Below, in pieces: positions 1 to 10,677 of a stretch of DNA of 64,000 nt. This DNA is from Takakia lepidozioides (taxonomy: Eukaryota > Streptophyta > Takakiopsida > Takakiales > Takakiaceae), in assembly GCA_030704615.1 (NCBI GenBank), contig CM060732.1:7192001-7256000 (forward strand), written 5' to 3'. Under the pieces are notes generated by a model. It did no database searches, was not told the DNA's origin, and worked only from the letters and a program-made list of their open reading frames with translations. A program made the position numbers and the translations under genes. How positions within the stretch are numbered: position 1 is the first letter of the stretch; every line of letters begins with the position of its first letter.

Positions 1-1100
1 ATCTATGTGTAAGTGATTGGCGGCAACGACATTCAGTATAGTTTAGGGCGGACAGTAAGTGCAGATTATTCAGATTGACTCCATTGTGATTACCGTCGCC
101 AGCATGGGAAGATGAAGGACTGCTTGAAAGGCAATCAAATAGACTGTATGATCTGAACAATGATGATTGACGGTACCGTCAGTCACCCACTCATTGTGCG
201 ATAAACCCTTAGCAGAGGAGTAGAAAGTAAATCACCGTTGTGATGGTCGGTAGCGACAATCCCTGTCTGGGACATTCCACTCAATCTCTACGCAGATCTT
301 CAACAATGAAATGTAAGTTAGAGAAAACTTACTGGCGCCTTCTTAGGTTTTGAAATTGGATCCCCTTCTGCAGCTTTCCTCTTCCCTCTCACATCTGCTA
401 GAATTTATGTCTGCTCTAGGGTTTCTGGACTTTCTCCCGGTTCGGCGTTCCTCGTGCTTCCACCTCCTTCAGTGTCACTGCACATGCCAGCAATTGGTGT
501 ACAGCTGTTTGTATTCAGTTATGGATGTCTGACGTGTGTCGCACAAAATAAACGGCGTGTTCTTTATTAGAACGGTTTCAATATTTAAAAATAACAGCGA
601 ATCCCAGAAATCTTGGCGCACAGTCTTACACAAATAAATGTAAATGAACGAGAGTTTGATGACAAATTTTGGAATATCATACACGGTCATCCTTGTTAGC
701 CAAACCCCACATTCGTTTCACATTTGGAACTTTCCAGGTGCGCATGATCATTGGTAGTAGTATAAAGATACATTTACTTAATCTGCAATCCCATCCTCAG
801 ATCCTGTGGCATGCTTCCAGGAAGTCGGCTTTGTTATTGGGTTTATTGATGAGGTTCTGATTAACGGTTTAACAGCTGCCGACACTGCTCCTAGGGATAC
901 TCTGACCACTGGGCCCACAAGAAAAGTAATTAAAATGGACGGCTGCATATCTGGAAAGAATAACATAATATGCACAGTCGTTGTCTGAGCTTCCTCTGCC
1001 ATATTCTCTGCTCATTCTTCAACTGTGTTCTGGAGACATCAGTAAACCGATTTACACTAGATCTGCGATAGCAAGGTATAAACGTACGCGAGGAAGGAAG
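1..1100. other. 5' flank of transposase copy T1; no gene recognised
   Basis: I see only short unconvincing open frames here. If T1 has the layout of the better preserved elements, this stretch would be the region between its transposase and a divergent partner gene lying to the left of the window. No terminal inverted repeat, palindrome array or host gene could be recognised. The left end of the T1 element is not visible. Confidence 0.4.
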
Positions 1101-4100
1101 ATGGTTTCCTCTGAAGCGGAGTTCTTCTCTGACGACAAACCAGTGCCGTTCTCCCAGGAAGTCCTTGACAATGGATTTGCAATTGTTCTGGAACATGTCT
1201 TGGCTACCCGTTTTCAGCTGCAGAATGGCTCCATCTTTTTGGAGAAAGAGGTGTACGATCTTAAAGGGAAGTTGTTGAAATACTCTTTCCAAAACCGTGA
1301 TGAGACGGCTCATATCAGCCAGTGGAGAGTGCGTCTTGGTCGATACAGAGTACTTGGAGAGCCTCGGCGAAAGTCCCTTGGGTCATATGTGACGCCCGGG
1401 ACTGCTGCTTCGGTCGTTGAAGACAAGAGGGAGGTGGTGGTGAGAAAAGAACAGACGTCCTCCACTCCAATCGTTGAGCTTTCGGATTCGTCCGATGATG
1501 ACATAAGTGAAATTCCAAATCTAGTCCTTCCTACTGTGGTTGGAGAAGCTGATGAAGAAGAGATTTGTAGTGTCATTCCAAAATTGCGGGCGATGGGAGG
1601 AATGGCTGGATTCAAAAGTGAGTTGCGGGGAATTGATTGGGAATCTTTGAAGCAGGTGCCTGTGAAGTTCTTGCCGGAGACTTTTGATGGCGATATCCTA
1701 TTCGAGCTGCCTCCTCCTCCGCGAGTTGGAGGTGTAACAATCATGATGCATGGAATGGACAAGAAACACGACGGGCACCCGTGGTGTAGAACAAAAACAT
1801 CCAATATTCAGAATGATGACAAGCTTGTTTTCAGGAGGACAGTTTGCAATGGACACCTTAGGTGTGATAATTTGAATTGCAGACACTTTCTTCAGTCTGG
1901 GGTTCATAATCAAAGCGAATGGGAGGGTCTGGCGGAAAATCCATTTCAGCCTGGGACTGCCCCTCCACCGGCAAACACTTTCGTCTGCAAATTCTGCAAA
2001 CTTGTGCCATCCTGCTTGGCGCTCTGCGGAGCAAGAATGTACTATGTTGTCCACCGTTTGAAAACAATGACAAGAGCTTGTGTGCATTTTGGATTCCATA
2101 ACCATCCTGTCTCGAAGGGGGATTACAGGGAGAGTGTTGAGACAGTATCGAGGTTGATTAAACAGGAGTTCGGGAGAAACCCATCCGCAACAACATCTGT
2201 AATTGCTCTTGGCGCAAGCAAGTCCTTCTTGGAAAGCCATATTTTGAGTGAAGGGGATTCTGTGGGGACTAAACTTGACGGTGCAGCATTGGACCTGGTC
2301 ATGGATCATTTCTCCACTTTAAGTTCACCTAACATTCGGCATCAGATCAATGCATTGAGAATGGGCTCTGGGATCAGAGGCTACATAGACAACATTTTGG
2401 AATTGAAATGAGTGAGCAAGTACGATTACATCCAGGACAATGTATTCCCAGGTCAAGGTGCCATCAAAGTTTTTCTTTTCAAAATGTCGACTGTTGGGGA
2501 GGGCAGTGGGGTTAGCCTCGTGAAGCGGATGCAGAAGACTGGGGACTTGCAGAACTGTTTTCTTATGTTTGATCATGTGAAATGAGTGAAGGATTGGACA
2601 ACAATGGCTTGTCATGTCTACGATCCAGTGTACCAACGAGTTATGACAATTGCAATTTGTGACATGCAATCCGAGGATACGGAATCCCAGAAGCTCATGT
2701 GGAATTCCCTGATACGTGTCATGGGCTACCATGGGCTGCCATCTCCAAATTTCGCAGGTTTCATGGCGGATAGTGCTCAAGCAAATTTCAATGCTTTTCG
2801 TATTGTCTTCGGATCGGGCGACCTAAAAGTGCCTATGCCAGGAAGAGAACGTACATGTCTATTCCATTGGACACAATCTCTGGAAAAACATACAAAGTCG
2901 GACATCAAACCAAAGATGCAAACTCAGCACCGTAAATTGTGCAAAGAGTACAAAGATGCTAGAACAATGAAGGAGGCGGACACTTTGTTCCAGGCCATTT
3001 GGTGCCTGGTGGTTCTCTTCTGGAGCTGCATCACTTGAGAGTATGAGAGCATTGGAAGATTGGCTGGCGTTTTGGAACTTCCGGTATAGACAGTGGGGAG
3101 CAGCCATGCCATTGGTATGAGGCTTATATTTATTGCTTTATTCATACATTTGCTTTCCATTTTATTGTGTCCTCGCTTTCTTTATGTTGTTTTCTGTTCA
3201 CTGTTTTGAAGTGTGGTTCTGCACTTTGCAGAACATGTCCATTGAGGAAATGGCGGACATGCCATCTTGCAATTTGGCAGAAACTGTGCACAACGCATGG
3301 TTGCAGCAGTCTGAGAAATGAGGTCGGGATTTGTATGTGGCAACAACAGATGATTTGATACATGCCTTGCAACAACAAACCTGATACCGTGATTTCTTAC
3401 GAGGTGGGGTTGGTGGCAAGGGTCCGGACAAATGGGAGTTGATGTTGCGTGCTGCAAATAGATCTGGGGATCCAATCAAGATAGCATGGGCGGTGAGCAT
3501 GTATGCCCAGGGAACGCCACTTGTTTCTAGAGTTCCACATCTTGAAGGGGAGGAGAGATTCGGCTCCTGTAAGAGGAAATTGAACACTCCACCTGGTTCG
3601 GATTCAGATTCCCACATGGCAGACCGTGATAACTTCTCGAAGCCTCGTGTTCCCCTGCATGACATCTCCATGTCCGGAACCTACATTGTGGAGGAACCTC
3701 CAACACGACGGCAAGCTCCAGCATCAAACAGTGCCACTGAAATGGTGCAGGAGAGAAACAACCCCCTTGATGTGATGGAGTCTGCATGCCCCGACCACGT
3801 TTGGCACATAGAACGCACAAGTGTAGGGTCTCGTGTGAAATGTACAGCGATCAGGGCAACTAATTTCAAGAAGTGCACTTCATCTATATCCAGAGGTGGT
3901 GCCCGAACTCCTGCTCCGACTTTCACGGGCTTGATGCGTCCATACGGTCAACCAGAAGCCAAGAACCACAAGTTCTGGTTCTGCGCAGATGATTGTGCCA
4001 GATGTGTGCATGGAACCGTGTGTCCTTCCGTAGTGATGAAGCCATATCCTCCAACCGTTTGGCCTGTGAAGGTGGGAACACATCTCAGCTTTCAGGAGAT

Positions 4101-4608
4101 TGAAATGCTGGAGGAGGCAGGTTTTTCCCTTGCGAGACAACCCCAACTCAATGCATGTGCTACTACTTCTGCGTCCTCCCGGGTCCCCCCGGCAAATCCT
4201 GACTTGTGGCCAACCAAACGAGATGGAAAGCTCGTTCGGCGTTTCCCTCCAACCGCTGAACACTTTGGCAAAGTGGAGTCCGCAAGAATGCTCCAAGCTC
4301 GTGTTGGAAGCACCACGGAAGTACCCGATCCAGGATATGGTCGGGTATTCACAATCATCACTTCCACATCTGTTGTTCATGACAGGACCTACGACATCAC
4401 GGTTACCAATTTCCCTAATTGCACATGTCCTGATTTTGTGAGAGGTAAATTGGGCAAGAGAGGTAAATTCATACCCTGCAAACATTTGTATTTCATATTT
4501 TTGAAGAGGATGGTTTGCGATCCCAAACGTGACAACTTCATTCACCAGGCCACTATGAGTTTCAACGAGGTCGATACTCTATTGCAGCGGGATACAACAC
4601 ATGGGTAG
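1101..4608 (+). pseudogene. Decayed MULE-type transposase with SWIM zinc finger (copy T1)
   Basis: This is a relic of a Mutator-like DDE transposase, which would cut and paste its own element in the nucleus. The frame opens at ATG 1101. A zinc-binding DNA-contact region follows (MDKKHDGHPWC, then a FVCKFC cluster), then the catalytic core (FDHVK and GFMADSAQAN as the two D positions), and a C-terminal SWIM finger (CTCPDF ... CKH). Comparison with copy T2 places a GT-AG intron at about 3115-3231, giving exons of about 1101-3114 and 3232-4608. The coding frame is broken by TGA at 2409-2411 and about 2583-2585, a frameshift near 3001-3012, TGA at 3319-3321 and another TGA near 3380. The first two stops fall where T2 has CGA arginine codons. 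The order and spacing of domains match T2, so identity is firm although the gene is dead. Confidence 0.85.
3115..3231 (+). other. Intron of transposase T1
   Basis: The sequence begins GTATGAG and ends TTTGCAG. It sits at the same codon position as the introns of T2 (22479-22564), T4 (about 35733-35813) and T5 (50125-50259), just before the conserved D-M-P-[ST] segment. The shared position shows that these copies descend from one spliced gene. Confidence 0.75.
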
Positions 4609-5221
4609 CATCAACTATGCAATGTGGTATGTGGACGACCGTGATTTGAAATGTGTAATTCACATCAATTCGTCGGCGGTGCAATGATATGGCCTCCAAC
4701 TATACGGAGTGAGCTCTGAGTGACAACTTTTAGGTAGTGCACATTTGTCATTGCACCGTTCGAAGTCTACATGTCTTGCTGTCGCTATGCACTACAATCA
4801 TCTTTTGAAGATGATCCTAACTCTCATTGTTATTTGAGGAGGGAGGAAGGTCTTCCCATGGCAGCCTTTATGGCGCACACTTTGTGAGGATATTTTTTCG
4901 TCCTCGTAATTGTAAAAGTGAAACAAGCATTTGTAATTGCACAATGTTGGATGCTGCAATTGTAGGCCTCAACGCTCGTCTTGATTCTATTTAGGCAAGA
5001 TTCCCTGCATTAATTCCACGGTCATAGGACCATCCTCGGTTATAGGCGGCGCATGTTAATGCTGACGTGGCAGATGACGGACAGTGCCATGTCATCATTT
5101 ATCGCCACATCAGCATGCTGACATGACGCTCACGCCACGTCAGCGTGTGTGCAGGCTCACGCCACGTCAGCTGGCGTGAGCGTACGCTCACGCGCAACGC
5201 TCACGCCATTGCGTCGTTGCT
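4609..5221. repeat. 3' flank of T1 with clustered GCTCACG repeats
   Basis: No gene is seen. Between 5128 and 5208 the heptamer GCTCACG or its complement CGTGAGC occurs about five times (near 5128, 5155, 5172, 5186 and 5199), mixed with ACGTCAG. This resembles the subterminal CATGAGC clusters of elements 1, 2 and Y with one base changed. It probably marks the right end of the T1 element, which then abuts Ty3/gypsy coding sequence near 5222. No target-site duplication can be tested because the left end is outside the window. Confidence 0.5.
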
Positions 5222-7608
5222 GTGCATGATGGGATGCACAAGATACAAATCACCACTAAGAAATCTAGTAGACTACCTGCTACGAGAAGACCTCGAGGGG
5301 TCAGGGAGTATGACTGGAGGGGAGGGCTTGATGAGGAGCAAGAAGCTACCCTGTTCGCTACACACCCAGAGTGGGAGCAGGTTGCAGAGATGCAACTGGA
5401 AGGCCTAAGTTGTTTAAAAGGTATCTGTTGTGGTGTAGTAACAGCAACACCAATTGAAGGGGAGACAAACAGCTACCCACCACATTTCTATGAAGAAAGG
5501 GAGGGAGAAATGGAAATCCTAGAGGAACCAGCCACTGTGAGTTTACAGGATGAAGTGGTGACTGGTTGGACAATCACAGCTGATGAGCAGGTGAGAGAAG
5601 TGAATGTGGGAACTGAAGAAGAACCGAGAATGGTGAAGATAGGGGCTGACTTGGAGCCAGAATTCTTTGAGGAAGCTAAGAGTCTGTTCATCAAATACAG
5701 AGATGTATTTGTTTGGAGCTATGAGGATCTGAAAGGGACACCACCTGAGATCTGTCAGCATAAGATTGAACTGGAACCAAGGTCAGTACCAATCAAACAG
5801 GCAAGGTACAGAATGAATCCCAACTATGCACAGAAAGTTGAGGAAGAGATCAAGAAGTTGGCTGAGGCTAAGTTTATAAACCCGATAGAGTATACAACTT
5901 GGTTGTCACCCATTATGATAGTTCCCAAGAAGAATGGTAAACTGAGAGTTTGTGTGAACTATAAGAAGTTGAATGCTTGTACAAAGAAAGATCATTTCCC
6001 TTTACCATTCACAGAAGCGGTACTGGACACTGTGGCAGGCCATGAGATGTACTCATTCATGGATGGCTTCAGTGGGTATAACCAAGTGCAAGTGGCAAAA
6101 GAAGACCAGGGAAAGACAACTTTCATCACAAACTGGGGTGCTTATGCATACAAAGTCATGCCTTTTGGACTTTGTAATGCACCAGCAACCTTTCAGAGAG
6201 TGATAAGTGAATCTTTCCATGAGTATCTGGATGATTTCATGCAGGTGTTCTTAGATGATTTCAGTGTGTACAGCTCTAAGAGTGAGCACTTGCATAAATT
6301 GGAGTTATGTTGATGAGAGGTCTAGGCCTGAATCCAGATAAGTGTACTTTCTGTGTGAACTCAAGGGTACTTTTGGGACACATAGTGTGTAAGAGGGGCT
6401 TCTTGTGGATCCCAGAAAGACAGAGGCCATTAAAGCCTCTCCACCACCAGTAAATGTTAAGAGTCTAAGGAGATTCCTTGGACAAACCAGTTATTACAGA
6501 AGATTTGTCAGACGGTATGCACAGATAGCAGCACCATTGAGCAAGCTTTTGAAGAAAGATGCAGTGTTTGCATGGACAGCTGAATGTCAACAGGCTTTTG
6601 AGAAACTTACCTTGTCACTAACAACTACACCTGTGCTGATTAACCCTCACTGGCATGTAGTATTTCATGTTCACTGTGATGCCTCAGGAGAAGCGTTGGG
6701 AGCAGTGTTAGCCTAAAATGTTACAAGAAACATAGATTCACCTGTGTACTATGCTAGCAGGTTGATGAACAGTACTGAAATGAACTAAAGCACAACTGAA
6801 AAAGAAGCACTGGCAATGATTTATGCAGTCAAGAAATTCAGGCATTACCTATTGGGAAGGAAGTTTATGTTCTATATGGATCATCAGGCTCTGATTTATC
6901 TGGTGAATAAGCCTTTGATAAGTGGAAGGATAGCAAGGTGGTTAATAATCTTGCACAAGTTTGAGTTCGAAGTTGTTTACAAGCCTGGCCGTTTGCATCT
7001 TGTGGCAGATCATTTGTCACGCCTAACAACAGGAGAGCCCGCCACAGGAGTAGACGACCAATTACCTGATGCGAGTTTATTTGCAATGGAGGTGCAGGGA
7101 AGTGCAGATGAATGGTTAGATTGGCAGTGGCCAATCAGATACTACCTTACTCATGGTCAGTGCCCACCTAGTTATGGGAAGGAGCAGAGGAAGAGAATTG
7201 CTATCAAGGCTTTACCTTACACTATGGTAGGGGGCAGAATGTATAAGCTAGGACTTGATGGAGTACTTAAACGATGCTTGTACCACCATGAAGTAAATAA
7301 AGTTCTGGAGGAAGTTCATAAAGGAGTGGCTGGAGGTCATTTTGGAGAAGAGACTACCAGTAGAAAGATACTGCTTGCAGGTTACTGGTGGCCTACTTTG
7401 TTCAAGGATGTACACAAGTATTGTAAGAGTTGTGATGAGTGTCAGAGGCTAGGAACATTGCTGAGATCTGGAAAGATGGCTTTGCATCCAACGATGCCTA
7501 CTGAACCATTTCAGAAATGGGGACTAGACTTTGTTGGACTAATTAACCCACCAGCCAAGAATACACATAACAAGTATATAATCACAGCCACTGATTATAC
7601 TACAAAGT
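5222..7608 (+). pseudogene. Ty3/gypsy pol, 5' portion: reverse transcriptase, RNase H, start of integrase
   Basis: The reading frame holds an approach region, then reverse transcriptase with KVMPFGLCNAPATFQR and VFLDDFS, where FLDDF stands in for the more usual YVDD-type core as in Athila-like elements. The frame breaks near 6312, resumes with a GHIV-like segment and the connection region from about 6405 (YYRRF), and meets TAA stops near 6715 and 6785. RNase H (the HCDASGEALGAVL segment, then FYMDHQAL) continues to the integrase HHCC finger (CKSCDEC) and the first catalytic aspartate region (WGLDFVG). The protein is cut at 7608 by the insertion of element 1. Codon use and divergence suggest an old inactive copy. 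Confidence 0.88.
7600..7608. repeat. 9-bp target-site duplication, left copy, of element 1
   Basis: CTACAAAGT at 7600-7608 is repeated exactly at 10377-10385. Nine bases is the hallmark length for Mutator-superfamily insertions. Confidence 0.88.
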
Positions 7609-8154
7609 GAGGTTTACTATTTCATGAGCAGAAACCATGAGCCATGAGCCATGAGCCACATGAGCGGTGAGCCGAAGTCTAAGACACGCGGATTTCATGA
7701 GCGGACTCCTCCAAATTTGGAAATGCGGCAGATTAAACAAGTATTAAAATAATAGTTTTTTAATTTGACCTTGTCGTTTTTGGAAGTTCCAGATCCTGTA
7801 ATGCGGCGAAGATATGTCGTCAGTAACAAGTCCGCTCATGGTTTTTTAGATCCGCTCATGGAAATGAGTGACCGTGCAACGAGAAATCCAGTATACCACG
7901 GCAAAAGGACGTCGCATATTGGCATGTATAGAGTATTCCGCGGTTTTACATGCCTTAACATTGGAATGAAGCTGACCCTTTTGCACGATTGAACCAATAG
8001 AGTCTGCACAATTTTGTCATCTTCGGGTATTCGGCGGGAAAGGTTTGCGACTCAACTGGGAAATGCGGTGCCGCATTAGGGTTTGCACGTGCGAAATTTC
8101 TGGGCGGTTTGGTGTTGGTGAAGGCCGCATCTACCAGTACCTACGATGTTACTT

Positions 8155-8176
8155 GGAAATGCGGCGCCGCATTTCC
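8155..8176. repeat. Perfect 22-bp palindrome of the Y-type family
   Basis: The arms GGAAATGCGGC and GCCGCATTTCC meet without a spacer. The same perfect palindrome occurs at 34029-34050 in element Y, and imperfect versions fill the array at 37270-38990. A second, degenerate copy lies near 8060-8080. Confidence 0.75.
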
Positions 8177-8479
8177 TTGCCGGGGGTCGAATGAGGAAAG
8201 CAAAGTTTGGGAGAGCAGAAAAACAGGAACCCTCCAACACACAAAAATACATGCACGTGGAAACACGAGTGAATGACATAGTATTATCTTAGTTCGAGCA
8301 AAACATGTTACTGGTAGGCAAGACATAAGTCGGACCTTTCTGTGGCCCGAGTCAGAGCTACTTGCAGCAGTACAGTTCTTCTATTCGAAAAAGATGGGCG
8401 TACCATTGTGTTGGGACCGCAAGCCAAGCTCACTGGTCCCCTGGATCCATATTCAGAAGAGTGTGCACCTCTTGGGGGC

Positions 8480-9206
8480 TCACCCTGGTGCATGTATGAA
8501 GTGATGAGTTGTGGAATTACACCGGAGTCTCTTTAGGTACACGTAGTACAGATGCTTACAAGGGCAGTATGATGCCCCCTTGTTCGCCATGATCTGGAAG
8601 TCGGTGCAATTGCAGGTGGGTAATTCTGAAATGGTGATGGTGTACACCTCATTGCGAACAGCTGAGCCTACTGTGGCCATCTGATACACACGCCCGAAGC
8701 CTGGTGGGGGCACTTCTGTCGAGCTCTGGATTGTACAGTTCATCCGAAGTGCATTCCCCATCCTTGTCTCGTTCACTTTTGAGGGAGGTCGCCGCCTCTT
8801 TGGTTTCCCCCAACGGTGTGTAGGATGCTTAGAGCTATCGGGTCCCATTGTTCTTGCTCTCACAGGGGTCGGTGGTGGAGGCTATGGAAGCGGAAATGGT
8901 TGTCTGGGGACGTCAGTGCGCTGCACCATTCGAAATCCTGCGGCGGTAAGGGCGGCGGCCTCAACCTGACTCAGATCGCAGCCTGGTTCCACCGGCCACA
9001 CCGTGGGAGCCTCTGGCATTGTTTGTATGCTGTACTTGGGCTTTCCATACACGCAAGTCATAATGTCGTGCCTGAGAACCAGAACTGGGTGGTTGTCGCC
9101 TCCCGCAAACTTTGCATAGACAAATCTTCCTGTAAAAGTAGGAGCAGGGACAGCCCCATCTGGATTCCTCCTTATCATCTCTAAACAACGTTGCTATGTA
9201 TCCACT
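8480..9206 (-). pseudogene. 3' fragment of MULE/SWIM transposase (copy T3)
   Basis: Only the C-terminal part of the second exon survives. It shows the MIRRNPDGAVPAPTF segment, the RHDIMTCVYGKPKY segment and the SWIM finger (CNCTDF ... CPCKHLYY). The frame shifts between the two halves near 8865-8880, and a missing T near the 3' end gives an early TGA at about 8480 where copy T4 reads on for about 17 more codons. Upstream, similarity to T4 stops near 9206, in the middle of what should be exon 2, so the catalytic core was lost by deletion. It serves as the transposase-side end of element 1. Confidence 0.82.
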
Positions 9207-10300
9207 CAAATTTGGGACCCAGATGCTCCATTATTGGAGCCCGCATTGCTCTTCCGCTTCTCATCATTTCGAAAATCTAAGGGCTTCGTTGTTGTCTGCA
9301 AGGTCATTGTCATCGGCATCAAAGACGTCCTCAGGTCCTCCTTTGCAAGGATGCCATGCTTCCGGAACCGGGACAACTACCCTTATGGAGGCTTCGATTA
9401 TGCAATGTATTCGGCCACATCGGGAGACATCATTATCTGGTACACAGATTACACAGAAGATACTGGTTCGAATGTGGAAACATTGTCCGCTTTTGAGTAT
9501 ATCCCAGGCCACTACGCCTTCGAGCGGGGTGACGATCTTGGTCTGAGGAGTCCGTGGCTCCAGCGCATCGTTGATTCCGATTTTCCCAGCTACGACGGGC
9601 ACCCATGGAGAAGAATGCGCACTGCTATGCTGTTGCGGTGGAACCGCTGCCAGTAGACGTGGGTGGACTCCATCGGAGAGACGTATACTCCTGAAGGAGT
9701 GCGCTCCTCTTCTCCATTGTATGGGGACATTCGCATTGGTGTGGACGACGAAAACGTGAAGCTTTCCATATTCGATGGTGGTATGATTGAAGGGCACGAC
9801 ATTGTGATGAACATCAATAGGGGCGGTACAACGGCTGCAATCTACTTTACCTAGAGGAGCCCGATGACTCATGAGCTAGTTCTCAGAGCAGTCAAAGTCC
9901 CATTGATAACGTGACTTGTATTCAGAAGACACAAGGCTAAAGATTTGTTTGCACAATCAGCAAAGTAGACGTGCTTCAAATGCAATTCATGTGGATCAAT
10001 AAAAACCCCATTGTGCCCTCTTTTTGTTCTATTCTGTATCCATTGTTCCCAGAATGCATCATTCCTCATTTCCTTGGGATTGGGAGTGTGGGTGGATTTT
10101 GCAAGTGGCTGGTAGGCTGAAATGGGCCCCCATTGTACAGAGCAGTACCACCCTACCATTCGCGAAACATTGCCTTTCAATATGTAATTCTAAAAAACAT
10201 TGCCGAACCTCCTTCATCAGGAGGTTCTTCTCCCCCTATGACCGTGACACCCTAAACCCTATTCCCGCGGACACTCGTTTCCGGAAAATAGTCCTGCTCA
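9207..10300. other. Unmatched internal segment of element 1, possibly captured DNA
   Basis: This stretch has no counterpart in elements 2, Y or X in the window. Open frames of up to about 200 codons occur on the minus strand (9264-9872) and about 140 on the plus strand (9234-9656), but neither resembles a family I recognise, and they overlap each other. It may be captured host sequence as in Pack-MULEs, or decayed element DNA. I assign no function. Confidence 0.4.
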
Positions 10301-10376
10301 TGTTTTTTTCAACACTTACGACTCTGCTCATGGCTCATGCCGCTCATGGCTCATGGCTCATGAAATAGCAGCCCCC

Positions 10377-10441
10377 CTACAAAGTGGGTGGAAGCTAAAG
10401 CTCTGAGGGACAACACAGCTAAGTCCACAGCAAGGTTCATG
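10377..10441 (+). pseudogene. Ty3/gypsy integrase, middle fragment between two MULE insertions
   Basis: This 65-bp island reads TTKWVEAKALRDN on the plus strand, the part of the integrase core expected directly after the 5' portion that ends at 7608. It starts with the right-hand duplication of element 1 (10377-10385) and ends with the left-hand duplication of element 2 (AGGTTCATG, 10433-10441). The next piece of the same enzyme resumes after 24753. Confidence 0.88.
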
Positions 10442-10510
10442 GGGGGCTGCTATTTCATGAGCGGCATGAGCATGAGCGGCATGAGCATGAGCGGAAAAAA
10501 AAAAAGCATG
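10442..10510. repeat. Left TIR and subterminal CATGAGC repeats of element 2
   Basis: After the TIR, the units CATGAGCGG and CATGAGC recur several times to about 10505, broken by an A run. Similar clusters lie at 10320-10376 (element 1 right end), 7610-7710 (element 1 left end), 33499-33600 (element Y) and 24675-24753 (element 2 right end). They are plausible transposase-binding sites. Confidence 0.7.
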
Positions 10511-10677
10511 AGCAGACCATTGTGAGTCCACGGAAATAGGGTTAGGAGGCACGGAAATAGGGTCATGTGAAGTTGGAATGTGGCACCAGTGGACTTAAAA
10601 TGCAACATTTTATTGCAAATTTTGTGGCAAGCCACGTCTATACAAGTGTGTTCTAACTGTCATAGCCGGAATGGGCA

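Larger units (their letters stand above)
7609..10376 (-). mobile_element. Element 1: 2.8-kb non-autonomous MULE inserted in gypsy integrase
   Basis: The left end begins GAGGTTTACTATTTCATGAG and the right end, read inward, begins GGGGGCTGCTATTTCATGAG. The 21-bp ends share a CTATTTCATGAGC core and are flanked by the exact duplication CTACAAAGT. Just inside both ends lie repeated CATGAGC units. The left 1.6 kb (7609 to about 9206) is a close match to the left part of element Y and includes the 3' end of a SWIM transposase in minus orientation (T3). The remaining 1.1 kb does not match element Y. The copy encodes no complete transposase, so it would have needed one in trans. Confidence 0.9.
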
